Assembly (NCBI GenBank): GCA_023935145.1
Contig: CM043700.1
Span: 39,784,620-39,848,619, forward strand
Source: Bretschneidera sinensis
Lineage: Eukaryota > Streptophyta > Magnoliopsida > Brassicales > Akaniaceae
Reading direction: 5' to 3'
Length of the DNA: 64,000 nucleotides
A program made the translations under genes and the position numbers. Shown one piece after another: positions 1 to 10,940 of this stretch. Position 1 is the first letter of the stretch; every line of letters starts with the position of its first letter. The notes below the pieces were generated by a model that saw only the letters and a list, made by a program, of their open reading frames with translations, searched no databases and had not been told where the DNA came from.

Positions 1-44
1 CCCTCGTTGTATTTTCGTTAAGTTTTTTTACCGAAAAATATATT

Positions 45-178
45 TAAAGAATTGATTGCTACATACTAATTCATAGTTCAAGGACCTCGTATGCAAAATT
101 AATAGTGCAGAGAGTTAAATGTTATAGGTTCCTAATTCAAGTATATGTGCTGCAATAAATCCTCAATTATACGAAATT
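45..178. repeat. Right arm of a foldback MITE (left arm lies before the window)
   Basis: This stretch matches, in the same order, the right arm of the foldback repeats at 19501-19920, 23836-24250, 57441-57858 and 60038-60450. The shared words are those around 'ctaattcatagttcaagga' and 'ttaatagt..agagagttaaatg'. In the complete copies an inverted left arm of about 115 bp lies about 230 bp upstream. Here the left arm is off the window edge. The rest of 1-480 is AT-rich and shows no coding potential. Confidence 0.6.
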
Positions 179-483
179 AAATTGTAAAGAATTAACGTTC
201 GGATTTTTAATCTTTTGTGTATTCAAATAGTATATACGCCACATATTGAGGAAATATGTTATTTTATAGAAGAAACAATATCGCAATGAAAAATAAATAA
301 ATTAAACATCTTTTAGATGATTCAATAAAATAAATAAAACAAGAACATAATGTAAAGCAAGGCGTAACATTTGAACTCGATGGCATTATTTGACATACCT
401 TTTATTAACACACAAGGATGATGAGTTACATATTTCTCATTAATTTCCTAAAGGAAATATTTTTTAAGTGTATATAATTGTGA

Positions 484-587
484 TGCTTAAAGTCATTATT
501 GAGTCTAATTATATTGCTTATAAAAATTGTTCCGAGTATTATCCCTCAAGTATAAACCATCTTCTCTTGCGGACCAAACACAGCATT
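484..587 (-). pseudogene. S1-like (SPH) gene, 3' remnant
   Basis: On the minus strand this piece reads the conserved C-terminal WSAREDGLYLRDN motif of the S1-like genes in this window, followed by their 3' flank. The similarity stops after the tryptophan codon, and the sequence jumps to one normally found several hundred bases upstream of these genes ('cattaattcattggtagtg'). The whole 5' part of the gene, including the promoter, has therefore been deleted. The same truncated remnant with the same junction occurs at 24563-24670 and 60762-60870, so the deletion predates the duplications. Confidence 0.7.
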
Positions 588-1003
588 AATTCATTGGTAG
601 TGATTAAAAATTTCGTTCGTATGCTATTTTTCAATGTCCCGAGTGGTCGAAGGATTTAATGGATTGAAATAAAAAAAAATGCATACTAAATGCACCTATA
701 ATGGTATTTAATTATCAAAAACATAATTTCTAGAAAAAACTGAATAAGAAATGATTTTCAGATAAATATCCTCCTTTTTTGCCTTAAACTTTGGCACAAT
801 TCAAAGTTTTGATCCCCTCAAAAAGGTCTCATGGAAAAAAAAAAAAACGAAAGGGCAAAAAACTTAAAAACTACGTGGTATTCAGGTTCAGCATCAACAA
901 CATTCCAACAAACTATAAAATCGAATATATTGCATCAAACAATAAGCCCAAAATCTACATGATGTAAATTAAAGATTTTGTCTTTTTGGTGTGTTGGTTA
1001 AGA
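588..1003. other. AT-rich intergenic block, no gene seen
   Basis: This is repeated sequence shared with 9700-10120, 17440-17860, 24665-25085 and 60870-61280. It contains poly-A tracts and no open frame of interest. Confidence 0.5.
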
Positions 1004-1180
1004 CTTAAGAGGGATTTAGATCCCATTTAAGAATTGAAATTCAGTCAAGTTTACAGTGAGATTGAATGTCACATTATCAAATAAAAAGAATCTAAATCTA
1101 AATTTATCATGATGACATTCAATCTCACCATGAACTTGACATTCATAACAATTCGGAAAAGATTCAAATCCAGTTAAGAG
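1004..1180. repeat. MITE-like imperfect inverted repeat (hairpin)
   Basis: The left arm (about 1004-1071) and right arm (about 1113-1180) are inverted copies. The inner 16 bp are a perfect inverted match (GTGAGATTGAATGTCA against its complement), and weaker pairing continues out to CTTAAGAG...CTCTTAA-type ends. Copies lie at 25086-25262 and 61281-61457. An open frame of 107 codons crosses this region on the minus strand (1016-1339) in all three copies. It resembles no family I know, and I regard it as a by-product of the repeat rather than a gene. Confidence 0.55.
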
Positions 1181-1904
1181 GATACTTTTCGCCCATTGTG
1201 GGCATGCGTTCGAGTAGTTGTAGGGTTTGAGGACCATCTTTAAAATAAGATGGTTTTCTATATATAATTCTTTCTTTTTTCTTGATAAATTAATATTTGG
1301 TTTTTTTAAATCGCAAAAAATATATAATAAAAAGCACACAAAAATTATATATATTATAGAAGAATAACTTCATCAGTAAAATGGTTTCGTGAAGAAAATG
1401 GGAGAAGATTCTAGCCAAGAAAGGCTGATATGGTGTTTTTGATTTCATGTGTTTGATGTCCCTCCCTCTTAATTTTCTGAGTTGTATCCTGCATTCGGAC
1501 AGAAGAGGAGTAAGTTCCTATAGATTTGTTTTCTTAACTTGTTAAGTAATGCACCTTCTTTCTCCAAGGAAAAAAAAAAAAGGAGAAATGGGACACAGAG
1601 CAAAATATTTCACAAATATCATGAGTGAAAAATTTCAGAAGAACAATTCACTATAACAAAGTGACCATTTGGTCGCAATTAAAAATAGTTAAACTTATTA
1701 TATTTTACCATGAAATCTATTAATTACGAATGATGCCTCGTTTATAAGTGAATCATCATAAAATCTCATTCTGCTTCAGTTTAAATAATGGTATGATGGC
1801 TTTTAAAAAAATTATGGTGTGATGGAATATTGAGAATGTATGCATTTTCAAAAATCTTGTAAGATATTTGCATCATAAATAGAACTGTAAACATTAAGGA
1901 AAAT
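1181..1904. other. Intergenic, no gene seen
   Basis: AT-rich sequence shared with 25263-25984 and 61458-62160. I see no exon-like stretch with good splice sites and no RNA gene. Confidence 0.45.
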
Positions 1905-2060
1905 TATATTAACCACCTTGAGTTTTGATTCGTTTTTCAATTACCTCCCTATTATTTGGGTAATGACATAAATATACATTGTCTTATTCGACTTTCACAT
2001 TTTTGGAGAGAAACCCCCCCTCTTTGGATGTTTCTGTCAGTCAAATTTTCTTTCTTCAAT
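1905..2060. repeat. Dispersed repeat, one of six copies in two orientations
   Basis: The segment around 'cctccctattatttgggtaa' and 'gacataaa' is the reverse complement of segments near 23460-23550, 57050-57140 and 59660-59750. It runs in the same orientation as 25985-26140 and 62165-62320. Opposite orientations within one locus suggest a short mobile repeat rather than simple duplication. No terminal motif is clear. Confidence 0.5.
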
Positions 2061-2187
2061 TTACTGCTTGCCAAACACATCAACTCTCTTAACTAAGCAA
2101 AAATATTCAGTTTGAAACTAAAGACCACACAAACCAAGCAAACAAGATCAACAAGGCCCAAGTAAATTTTGATTCCACGTCCATAAT

Positions 2188-4253
2188 TGTAATACCCGTA
2201 TTCGTAAAGTAAAGGTAAAAAAGTAATTTAATAAATATGACATGGAGTTAAAATAATATATATATATATATGCGAAAGAACAGATAATTTGTAAAACAAT
2301 TCTTAAAAAAAAAAAGGATGTGTGGACAGCATATAAGGAAAAAGGAAAAAAAACACATGGTCCAGTGTGGAGAAGGAAAAAGAAGCAAAAGAAAAAAGAA
2401 AAGAAAAGAAAAAAGGCATGCAACACTTCGAAGTCTAGGTGTTGCTCAAGGGACACTAATCTTTATTTTAGGAAATGGTGGACACTGAGCACCATTTGGA
2501 GAAACGGTGCAACGGTGCCACCGTTAATAAATCGTATACAATTTTACTTTATTGAATTGTTTTATTAGTTTTACCAAATCCTGTTTGGTTTTCTTCAACT
2601 TCAAATATGAACTACTCTATTTCTTTAAACACTTGGGGACTGAAAATAATACTGAAAGAGTAAAATTTTAAAAGGGTTTATAGGATAATTTTATAGAGAG
2701 TCACGCGAAGCTCTAAGAAAAACAGAAGGTAATAACATGGGTTTTATTTTTAAATTTTAGCATACATAAAATTTCCAAGAATTCAAGGTGGGAATTTTCA
2801 AAGGGTGTAAATTATGGAGGAATTGAAGAATAAATTAGAAATTTTAATATAAATATTTTGTCAAGTGTTAACGATCAGCAACCGGAGGAAATTGCAGAAA
2901 AAAGCAAGAAAGGCAAGGAGGTGATCCACGAGTAGCTTTAAGTGCTACGTGATGAGTTAGATTTACTTTAAGTAATCAAGATAAATATGACATATATAGT
3001 GATATTATTTGAATAAATTATTGACTTATGATTTGGTGGTAGATAAAAATATGTTGATAGCTATGATTTGAATAATTGATGTGTAAAGAAATTTTTTTAT
3101 GAAAAATAATATTATTGGAATAATGAGTCGATTTAATAATAAAGGTGATAAGTGAAATTCTTGACGAGCTATGGATGATGATTTGATGTGATATACGAGG
3201 AGAAGAAATCAGTGAAATTAATCAAATAGTATTTTGAGAAGAATCGGGATAACAAATTTGAATGTTCGAATACATGCGTGTTTTTATAATATTATACATA
3301 TGCACATTTCATATCATTGTTCATATGCATATACATGAAATAAAAGAACCAGGAGGGTAGCCGGTCTAAATGAAAACCATGACAGCCGGTATATGCTGAA
3401 AATATATAAAAACCATGACAGCCGGTATATGCTGGAAATAAATGAAAACCATGAGAGCTAGTATATGCTGGAAATAAAAGAACCAGGAGGGCAGCTGATC
3501 TAAATAAAATAAAAGAACCGGGAAGAAAACCGGTCTAAGATAAAACATGTCGACATGTGGGAAGACGTTTCTAATAATAATAACATTTAAATTCACACAT
3601 TGCATTTGTTTTAAATATTGATTGTTATTACTTTAGATACTAAAGTGTTATTCATGATTATAAATTTATTGATAGATGAATGAGTCTCACAGAGAGACAT
3701 TTATACTGAGAAGAAATATGGAAATATTAAATGATGAGAATTATCTAGGTGACTGATTGTAAGCTGCGAACCTCATAATGAGGTAATTATGAGATAGAAT
3801 TGATAGTTTCAAGATGATGATTAATTATATGAGAAGAAGAGATGAGATATAGATGAATGAATATTGAAAGATTAATAATACAAATTGAATACTTCAAGTA
3901 TGTTTAATTTACTGAGCTTGCGAAGCTCACCCCTCATTGTTAAATAATTGCAGGTAGCAGGCAAGACAGATTGTTTGGTGAGCTGAGATTCAGACGAAGT
4001 CATTATCTATAAGCCACGTGGTCCACATCCTCAAACTAATGGAAAAAAATATTTGTAAATATTCATGCATATTACGTTGTATATAATGTTTAAGTCAAGA
4101 TCTGAATGATGTATCACCCCTGTTGAAGGTTGAGGATTGATGTAAAAATTTTAGTTCGTATTATTTTTATTGTTGCATATAGGTGTCGTGCTGAGATTTT
4201 CAAAATGTGATAACACCGTCTCAAGGGTGGCCAACCTGGGATAGGTCGTTACA
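2188..4253 (+). mobile_element. Ty3/gypsy LTR (5' LTR of a truncated element)
   Basis: This LTR starts TGTAATACCCGT and ends GGTCGTTACA, followed at once by a primer-binding site complementary to initiator tRNA-Met. Length is 2066 bp. A short minisatellite lies inside it (3366-3480). The same LTR with the same downstream gag fragment recurs at 26268-28438 and, cut by the window edge, at 62459-64000. No matching 3' LTR is present nearby, so the element is truncated. Confidence 0.8.
3366..3480 (+). repeat. Minisatellite inside the gypsy LTR, about 36-40 bp unit
   Basis: Three imperfect units each contain 'gccggtatatgctgga' or a close variant, preceded by 'aaaaccatgaca'. Equivalent arrays lie at 27493-27610 (three units) and 63650-63800 (four units). 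Confidence 0.75.
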
Positions 4254-4257
4254 ATTT

Positions 4258-4269
4258 TGGTATCAGAGC
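4258..4269 (+). other. Primer-binding site, initiator tRNA-Met
   Basis: TGGTATCAGAGC lies four bases after the LTR end. This is the standard plant LTR-retrotransposon PBS complementary to the 3' end of initiator tRNA-Met. Confidence 0.85.
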
Positions 4270-4355
4270 ATTAGGTTTTATGATTATGTAGACTGCATAA
4301 AAACTTAATGAAGTGGAAAATCTAAATAAACTATATTTTAATACATAGTCTAAGG

Positions 4356-5015
4356 ATGACACGTGGACGTGCTAGAGCTAGAGGTAGAGTTCTGAATCAG
4401 ATGGGACGTGGTAGACCCCCAATATTTAGAAGAGCTTAAACATAGGGGGAGGTTGAGTATGTGGTTCTTGTAAGGGAACAGATTGATAGTGCAGCTTGTA
4501 CTCGTAGAACTGGAAGAGAATCTAAGGTTAAGAGAGATAAATTGAGAGAAGCTCTTGATCATGCTATAAAGAGGATGAATGTAGCTGAAGAAATGGCTAA
4601 TAATTTGCATAGGAGATTACAGGAGAGGGGTAGAATAGAACTTGAAGTCGGGAGACAAGAGGTTCATGAGGGAGGAGGTGTGTTTGCACATGAGATGCAT
4701 GGTGATTGTTTTGTTAGATTTCTTAAGTTTAAACCCCAGTCTTTTAGAGGATCTATAAATCCTATAGAAGTTGAACAGTGGATTAGACATGTCAAGAAAT
4801 ATTTTGAGATCTTACTAGTGACAGATAGAGAGAAGGTTGCTTTTGCTTCATTTATGCTGGAAGGTGAGGCTTCTCAATGGTGGGAGGATATTTTGCCCAT
4901 GGTAAGCACACAGGTAGAACAACCTTTAACTTGGAGTAAGTTTAAGGATGAGTTCTTTGTGAAGTATTTTCCACATACCTTTCGGGCACAACAAGAGAGA
5001 GATTTTATTAGTCTA
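4356..5015 (+). pseudogene. Ty3/gypsy gag fragment
   Basis: The reading frame opens with a basic MTRGRARARGR N-terminus, typical of gypsy gag, but meets two in-frame stops at about residues 28 and 30. It then runs open through the conserved retrotransposon gag domain, with motifs W-I-R-H-V-K-K-Y-F, E-K-V-A-F-A-S-F, W-W-E-D-I-L-P and F-F-V-K-Y-F-P. Homology ends abruptly after E-R-D-F-I-S-L at about 5015, where unrelated sequence begins. No zinc knuckle or pol follows. It cannot encode a working gag. The copy at 28541-29195 has the same 3' junction and one of the stops. Confidence 0.8.
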
Positions 5016-6470
5016 GTTATTTGTATGTTCAGGACCACCTTCGAGCCTCCCAATTCCCTCTTCTACCTCCTCCATATGAATGGCACTATTAGTCTAGTTA
5101 TTTGTTATTTATCTTTGAACTTGAGAAACTTTGCAAGTCACATTTCCTTTCTCATGCATTTTACTGCTTTCAGACTTATACTTATGCTTGGTTGACATAT
5201 TAGTTGTTTCTTATGTTTAAATTTTTGCTTGGTTTACAGGAACCTTAGCTGTTTCTCTATTTAAGGATGTGTTTGCCAGCTAGCTCCTCTTTTTCCCATT
5301 GAATGACTCTTGTTTTCTTTTGTTCGTATATTAGTTTTCTGATTCTTCTCAGGAGGTCTTCCAATATCTATTTTGAGCTGATCTTTTGTATATAGGATTG
5401 TTTTAGTATCATCTATCTATCAATAGGGTTGGATATGCTTATCTTGCTATCTATAACAATCACTAGCACTTATGGCACTTATTTTTAGCAGTTCTGAATT
5501 CTATATCCATCTTAGCTTAGTTCCTCGTCCTTTTTGTGTTGTTGAAAAAAAAGAAGAGAAATATACAAGGAGGACAGTTTATAACCTTATGTGTATGCAT
5601 AGATTTAAGTGAGTACTGCTCCATACTCCATTCTTACTTAGAACTTGCTAGAATTACATAAAAGATAATATATGCTAGGTTGAGATTTTTTTTTTTTAAG
5701 ATCTTATGGGTTGGTTTTATCCTAAAAACAGGGAAGACTCTGTCCATTTTTTATTAAAAACCCAACACTTGGATTTTAAAACTGTTTTCCTCATTATTGT
5801 TTTGTCATCATCAAAATGAGGGAGATTGTTGACCCTTATTTGATTTTAATTATAACAAGACACTATTTAAATTGCACAAACAATTCTATCTAAGTGTTTA
5901 AATTGCAAAAGCATCCAACTTAAGAACAAGATGTAATTCAAGCAAAAAGAATAAGAGATCGTACCTGAGAAACACTCAAAAGAAGACCGAAGACCTAGTT
6001 TAGGCTCTAAGGTAAATAAGACGTATAAATCTCTGCCTACAAGTACTCAGCTTTTTAATATGCCTTATTTTTATTTTAACAAAAAATGTTTTATCAAAAA
6101 TCTCTTTCTAACTAGAAAACTATTCTGAAAATAGAAAACTCTGTTTCAGGACATCTAATTGATTGAATAGTTTCATTTAGTCAGCTGAATATAGTCCAAC
6201 AATCGACTTAATATAGTTTAATCAACTGAAAAAGATTCAGTCACTGAATGAAACCATCCAACCGACTGAATGGCTTCATTCAGTCGACTGAACACGGTCC
6301 AGTCAATTGAATGATATGGTTTAGTCGACTGAATAAGATTTAGTCCACTGAATGAAGAACAGAAAGTTTCTTTCATTTAGCTAGTCGACTGAACGACAGT
6401 CCTGACTTAAATTTGAATTTCAAATAGCCATCCATTCAACTAGACGTTCAAAAATAACAATAATATTTCA
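5016..6470 (+). mobile_element. Probable 3' remnant of a Ty1/copia-type element
   Basis: I infer this from a polypurine-like run (about 5813-5826, 'aatgagggagat') followed by TGTTGACCC at 5827, the usual start of a copia LTR. Upstream is about 800 bp with no intact frame. Downstream is LTR-like sequence rich in a short palindromic motif. No convincing LTR end is visible. The same block lies at 29196-30650. Confidence 0.35.
6150..6410. repeat. Cluster of degenerate AGTCGACTGAAT motifs
   Basis: About ten spaced copies of a palindrome-centred word (AGTCGACTGAAT, with variants such as AGTCAACTGAAT) occur within about 260 bp. A matching cluster lies at 30335-30605. Confidence 0.65.
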
Positions 6471-6479
6471 ATTTAGAAG

Positions 6480-6871
6480 GTCAGTATAGTGACAGTTATA
6501 CAATCGTCGGTATAGGTATCAAGTCTATACTGACAGTTTTTATCCGTAAGTAAAACCTACCTATAGTGACGGTTATACAACCATCAGTATAGGTTTAAGG
6601 TATACTGACAGTTTTATTCGTCAGTACAACCTACCTATAGTGATGGCTATAGAAACATCATTATAGGTTACGGACTATACTGACGGTTTTTATTCGTTAG
6701 TACAACCCACCTATAGCAATGGTTATACAACCATCGATGTAGATTCAACACCTTTACTGACGATTTTGGAAAGTGTTGCAAGAAGTAGCATAGCTATAGG
6801 GATATACCAACTGTTTTTGTGTCTTTACCGACGGATTCTGACCATCGGTATATGTCAATTTTTTTGTAGTG
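6480..6871. mobile_element. CACTA-type transposon end with subterminal repeats
   Basis: Read on the minus strand, the end is CACTACAAAAAAATTGACATA, the signature terminus of CACTA (En/Spm) DNA transposons. Behind it lie several imperfect repeats of 'accgacgg'/'tataggt'-type subterminal sequence, about 100 bp apart. The opposite terminus is not found, so this is a truncated end. It sits directly against the 3' part of an S1-like gene. Copies lie at 12345-12747 and 30690-31079. Confidence 0.75.
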
Positions 6872-7269
6872 TCCCTCAAGTATAAACCATCTTCTCGTGC
6901 AGACCAAATGCAGTTTCCACCGTCGCACCAATAAAGAAAAGTGTTATCTCTGTTGTCCCAAAACATATCATAAGCACCACCATGATTCTGAGGGCTCCAA
7001 TTGAAGATGCAAAAGAAAAGTGTTGTTTTCCAAATATTTTCTTTGAAACTGAAGTTGTACTCATTGTTGATCTTCACTGTCTTATCACCCAAATCATCAT
7101 TTTTTCATTTGCAATGGACCTTAAGTTCATTGTTGTTATTTAAGTTATTAATAATATGCACAACACATGAATCGAAAATAAGCACAGGATATGTTTCAGC
7201 GGGATAGAAATGACTCATAGAAAATGCCAGTGCGAGTAAGAAAACCAAGTAAACTTCTAAATCTCTCAT
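6754..7269 (-). pseudogene. S1-like (SPH) gene with in-frame stop and CACTA-derived tail
   Basis: This is a member of the plant self-incompatibility protein S1 family, small secreted cysteine-rich proteins. The start MRDLEVYLVF is followed by a hydrophobic signal peptide. The conserved cysteines are present (HCK, FFC, WC, NC), as is the W-S-A-R-E-D-G-L-Y-L motif. A TGA at 7105-7107 replaces the serine codon seen in the intact copy at 18661. After G-L-Y-L-R-D the frame runs into the CACTA terminus for about 38 codons, replacing the normal C-terminus. Apart from the stop the frame is open to 6754. Expression of a full protein is unlikely. Confidence 0.8.
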
Positions 7270-7802
7270 GATTTTGGGTGCTTTTTGTTGCAAAGTATGA
7301 TTAGTTTGTGACTATTAGGTATACAAGTTCTATGTTTTATACCCTAATAATATCCATTTATAAATTAATTGATAGGCTGCAAAATCTCTCATTTTAGAGC
7401 ATATATGTTAGTAAATCTTTGCCGAATAAAGGATAGTGCTGATAAGGGTAACTACCAGCATTTCAAATCAGAGATAAGGAAGAGAAATTATTTGTGCATA
7501 AAATGTAATACCATATAAATATGTACCCAAAAGAATACAAATATTTTCAAGAGCAATTAATGATTACAAAGTAAGAAGCATTTGATACACATTCCTTTTC
7601 TAAGTTTTCATTATGCGTGTGCAATCTATACTTATCAAGAGAATCTATTTATTTTATTGCCTTGAAGAAAAGAATTAAAGTTGGTAGATATTTCAATGGA
7701 AAATAAAATTTAGTGACTCAACTAAAATGTTACTATAAAGAAAATTAGGAACAACCGAACATTAATTCAATGATAATAATTAAAAAAATTGTTCGTATGC
7801 TA
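7270..7802. other. Upstream flank of the S1-like gene, with TATA box
   Basis: On the minus strand a TATAAAA lies about 70 bp before the ATG (near 7336-7342). It is conserved with 19170-19176. The rest is AT-rich flank shared by all S1-like copies. Confidence 0.5.
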
Positions 7803-7807
7803 TTTTT

Positions 7808-8306
7808 GTTAGAGTTTTCCTCGACTCTCATTAAAATTCTCCCATAAACCTCTTCAAAATTTTACTCTTTTAAATTTTCTTTAAGTCCCCACCTGTTTAA
7901 AGAAAGAGAGAAATTTGAATTGAAGAAAGAAATAAACCAAACCGGATTTGGTAAGAATAATTAAAATAAAGTAAAAACTATATATATATATATACACACA
8001 CTAACTGTTTACTGCACTGCACCATTGCCACCTTTTTGGTTTGTTGTCTAACATGAAATTTGCGTGTTAGACAGCCAACACCTGGTCCAAGTGTTGGCGC
8101 CAAACGTTTTTTAATTTTTTTCTTCTTATTCTCCCACACCTTGACCCTTTTTTTTTCTTCGTTACTATACCACCACATGTTTAGTTTTTATTTTCAAAAG
8201 AATTATTTTATTCAATAATAAATCTTTCATGTATATATTATTTTATTTTCTTGTAATATCTACCAAATTACTTCTTTACCCTTACTTTAAGAATACGGGT
8301 ATTACA
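7808..8306 (-). mobile_element. Gypsy LTR fragment, minus orientation
   Basis: On the minus strand this starts TGTAATACCCGTATTC, like the LTRs at 2188 and 26268. It runs through the shared 'ggtttgg' and 'gtggggact' landmarks and stops about 500 bp in. It is a truncated, inverted relative of those LTRs. Equivalent fragments are at 13690-14205 and, interrupted, at 32020-32272 plus 35319-35419. Confidence 0.7.
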
Positions 8307-8594
8307 ATATAATTCTTTTTTTTCTTGATAATTTGACATTTGTTCTCTTTTTTGAAATGCACAAAAATATTTGTTGGGATTTTGGCTAAAATCTCTACAA
8401 ACAGGTCTAATTGGTTTGGGAAAAAGTCATGTTCCCACAGATCCGGTACTGTGAGAGTTACTACGAAATCGAGAAACTTTTTCAAACAATAAATTATTGT
8501 TTACAAAAAACTGTTTGACTTAACTTTTTGTTTATAAAAAATAAATTATTTCATAAACTCTTTCAAACAATAACTGATTTTGACTCTTTTTAAT

Positions 8595-9132
8595 GGGCAA
8601 CATTGAAGAGAACTGGATTCAGGAAACAGGTAATATAATTTCTAATTAATTAGTGATTACTTTCATTACTAGCACATCGGATTAAGTAATTAGTGGCACT
8701 CAAAGTGTTCAATTCATAAAATAAATTGTTTATTAATATATTTTTTTATTATTTCTTTTTAAAATATTTATTTATTAATTTTTGAGAATTTATGTAATTT
8801 TTTGTTCATGACGACTAGCGGACGCAATGGTGTCAACAGGACTTGCTGCACTAGGATATCAGTACATAAATTTAGGTAAATCATTAGCTTTGATTCAAAA
8901 TACTTGAGATAATATTATTATTTTGTATGAATCAATTCCTACTCCTTTTAACATTTTCAAAATCTTCCAGATGATTGTTGGGCAGAACTTAATAGGGACT
9001 CAAAGGTATATATCATTTTAATTAAATCTGGGTAAAATAAATTGTGATAGCAAGCTTAATCTAACAGTTACATCTTTATCCTCACAGATGACATCTTATG
9101 GATTCGACCCAAGAAACCATCGTTCCGGTTAA
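8595..9132 (+). pseudogene. Alpha-galactosidase (GH27) fragment, exons 2-5
   Basis: Four exon-like blocks have proper splice signals. The exon 2 end (8595-8629) reads N-I-E-E-N-W-I-Q-E-T. Exon 3 (8819-8875) reads D-A-M-V-S-T-G-L-A-A-L-G-Y-Q-Y-I-N-L. Exon 4 (8971-9005) reads D-D-C-W-A-E-L-N-R-D-S-K. Together these match the N-terminal part of plant alpha-galactosidases, which remove terminal alpha-galactose from oligosaccharides and galactomannans. A fifth block after an AG at 9087 resembles the next family segment only in a shifted frame and hits a stop. Exon 1 and most of the catalytic domain are absent. The gene is dead. Confidence 0.8.
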
Positions 9133-9189
9133 ATAAAAAAACAATTTTAAAAAAAGAAAGGGAAGGGAAATTTGATACACATTAACTCA

Positions 9190-9265
9190 AGATTTTGGGT
9201 GCTTTTTGTTGCAAAGTATGATTAGTTTATGACTAATAGGTCTACAAGTTCTATGTTTTATACCC
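9190..9265 (-). promoter_or_regulatory. Orphan S1-like promoter and 5' leader remnant
   Basis: This is the sequence normally just upstream of S1-like start codons, including TATAAAA on the minus strand near 9258. It ends immediately before where the ATG should be and is fused to the alpha-galactosidase fragment instead. The same fusion occurs at about 16922-17000. Confidence 0.6.
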
Positions 9266-10210
9266 TAACAATATCCATTTATAAATTAATTTATAGGCTG
9301 GAATTACTTACATGTGTGTCAACAAATCTCTCATTTTTAGAGCATATATGGTAGTAAATCTTAGCCTAATAAAGGATTGTGCTTTTAGGGGTTACCAGCA
9401 TTGCAAATCACACAATAGGAGGAGAAATTATTTGTGCATAAAACGTAATACCTTATAAATTTGTACCAGAAAAAAACAAATATTTTCAAGACCAATTAAT
9501 GATTACTAAGTAAGAAGCATTTGATACACATTCTTTTATTAAGTTTTCATTATCCACATGCAATTTATACTTATCAAGAGTATATATTTATTTTATTTTA
9601 TTGTTTTGCCTTAAAGAAAAGAATTAAAGTTGATAGATGGTTCAATAGAAAGTAAAATTTAGTCGATCAGCTAAAATGTTAGTATAAAGAAAATTAGGAA
9701 CAACACAACATTAATTCATAGATAGTGATTAAAAATATCATTCGTATGCTATTATTTCAATTTCCCTAGTGGTCGAAGGATTTAAAGGATTGAAATCGAA
9801 AACATGCATGTTAACTGCACCTATAATGGTATTCAATTATCATAAACATAATTTCTATTTAAAAAAAAAAAAAACTGAATAAGAAACGGTTTTTAGATAG
9901 AGATCTTGCTTTTTTTGCCTTAAACTTTGGCATAATTCTAAGTTTCAATCTCCTCATAAAGTTCCAGTGAAAAAAAAAATGTAAAAACTACATGGTATTC
10001 AGGGTCAGCATCAAAAACATGACAACAAACTTGAAAATCGAATATATTGCACCAAACAATAAGACTAAAATCTACATGACACAAATTAAAGATTTGGTCT
10101 TTTTGACGTGTCGATTAAGAGGGATTTAGATCATCTCAGTTTGAGAATTGAAATTGCGTCAAGTTTACCGTGAGATTGAATGTTACATTATCCAAATCTA
10201 AATTTATGAT
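9266..10210. other. Intergenic, shared S1 5' flank, no gene seen
   Basis: AT-rich sequence parallel to 17000-17930. It contains poly-A tracts and a degenerate version of the hairpin repeat seen at 1004. Confidence 0.45.
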
Positions 10211-10588
10211 AACATTTAAATCTTCGAACTATTAATTTGGTACAAAGGGTACTTGAACTATGAATTAGTAGTAATCACCTCCTTAAATCTATTTTCTTGC
10301 TAAAAACTTAACCAAGTGAAGAACTTAAAGGAGAATTTCACTAGTTGAATGGTTTGCTTGTATTTAATTTTTGGAGCAAACATTCAACATGTAGTAATAA
10401 TCAAATGGAAGAATCCCCACTTGTTGTATTTTTGTTAATTTTTTGCCGAAAAATATATTTAAAAAGTTTATTGCTACATATTAGTTCATAGTTCAAGGAC
10501 TTCATGTGCCAAATTAATAGTTCAAAGAGTTAAATGTTATAGGGTCATAATTCAAGTATATGTGCTGCAATAAATCCTCAATTATTTG
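10211..10588. repeat. Foldback MITE
   Basis: An inverted pair of arms encloses a central spacer. The left arm contains 'gaactattaatttgg' and 'acttgaactatgaattagta'. The right arm carries the complements. This copy is more diverged than those at 23836 and 60038. It lies several hundred bp beyond the 3' end of the S1-like gene at 10941. Confidence 0.65.
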
Positions 10589-10875
10589 ACATTAAATTAT
10601 AAATAAATCACTTTCGGATTTTTAGTCTTTTGTGTATTCAAATAGTATATATGCCACATATTGAGGAAATGTGTTATTTTTTAGAAGAAACAATATCGCA
10701 ATGAAAAATAAATAAATTAAACATCTTTTAGATGATTCAAGGAAAAAAAAAAGAAAAAAAGTAAGAACATAATGTAAAGCTGGACGTAACATTTGAACTC
10801 GAGGGCCTTATTTGACATTCCTTTTATTAACTCACAAGGATGATGAGTTACATATTTCTCATTAATTTCTTAAAG

Positions 10876-10881
<6 letters not shown>

Positions 10882-10923
<42 letters not shown>
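10882..10923. repeat. (AT)n microsatellite
   Basis: A pure alternating AT run just beyond the 3' end of the S1-like copy. The same position carries AT runs in the copies at 18605, 20203 and 58145. Confidence 0.9.
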
Positions 10924-10926
<3 letters not shown>

Positions 10927-10940
10927 GATGCTTAAAGCCA

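Noticed and set aside
1016..1339. A 107-codon minus-strand frame conserved in three copies (also 25098-25421 and 61293-61616).
   Set aside because: It overlaps an inverted-repeat element and matches no family I recognise. Conservation is explained by recent segmental duplication.
2320..2568. Lysine-rich open frame inside the gypsy LTR.
   Set aside because: Low-complexity purine tract within an LTR, not conserved as protein.
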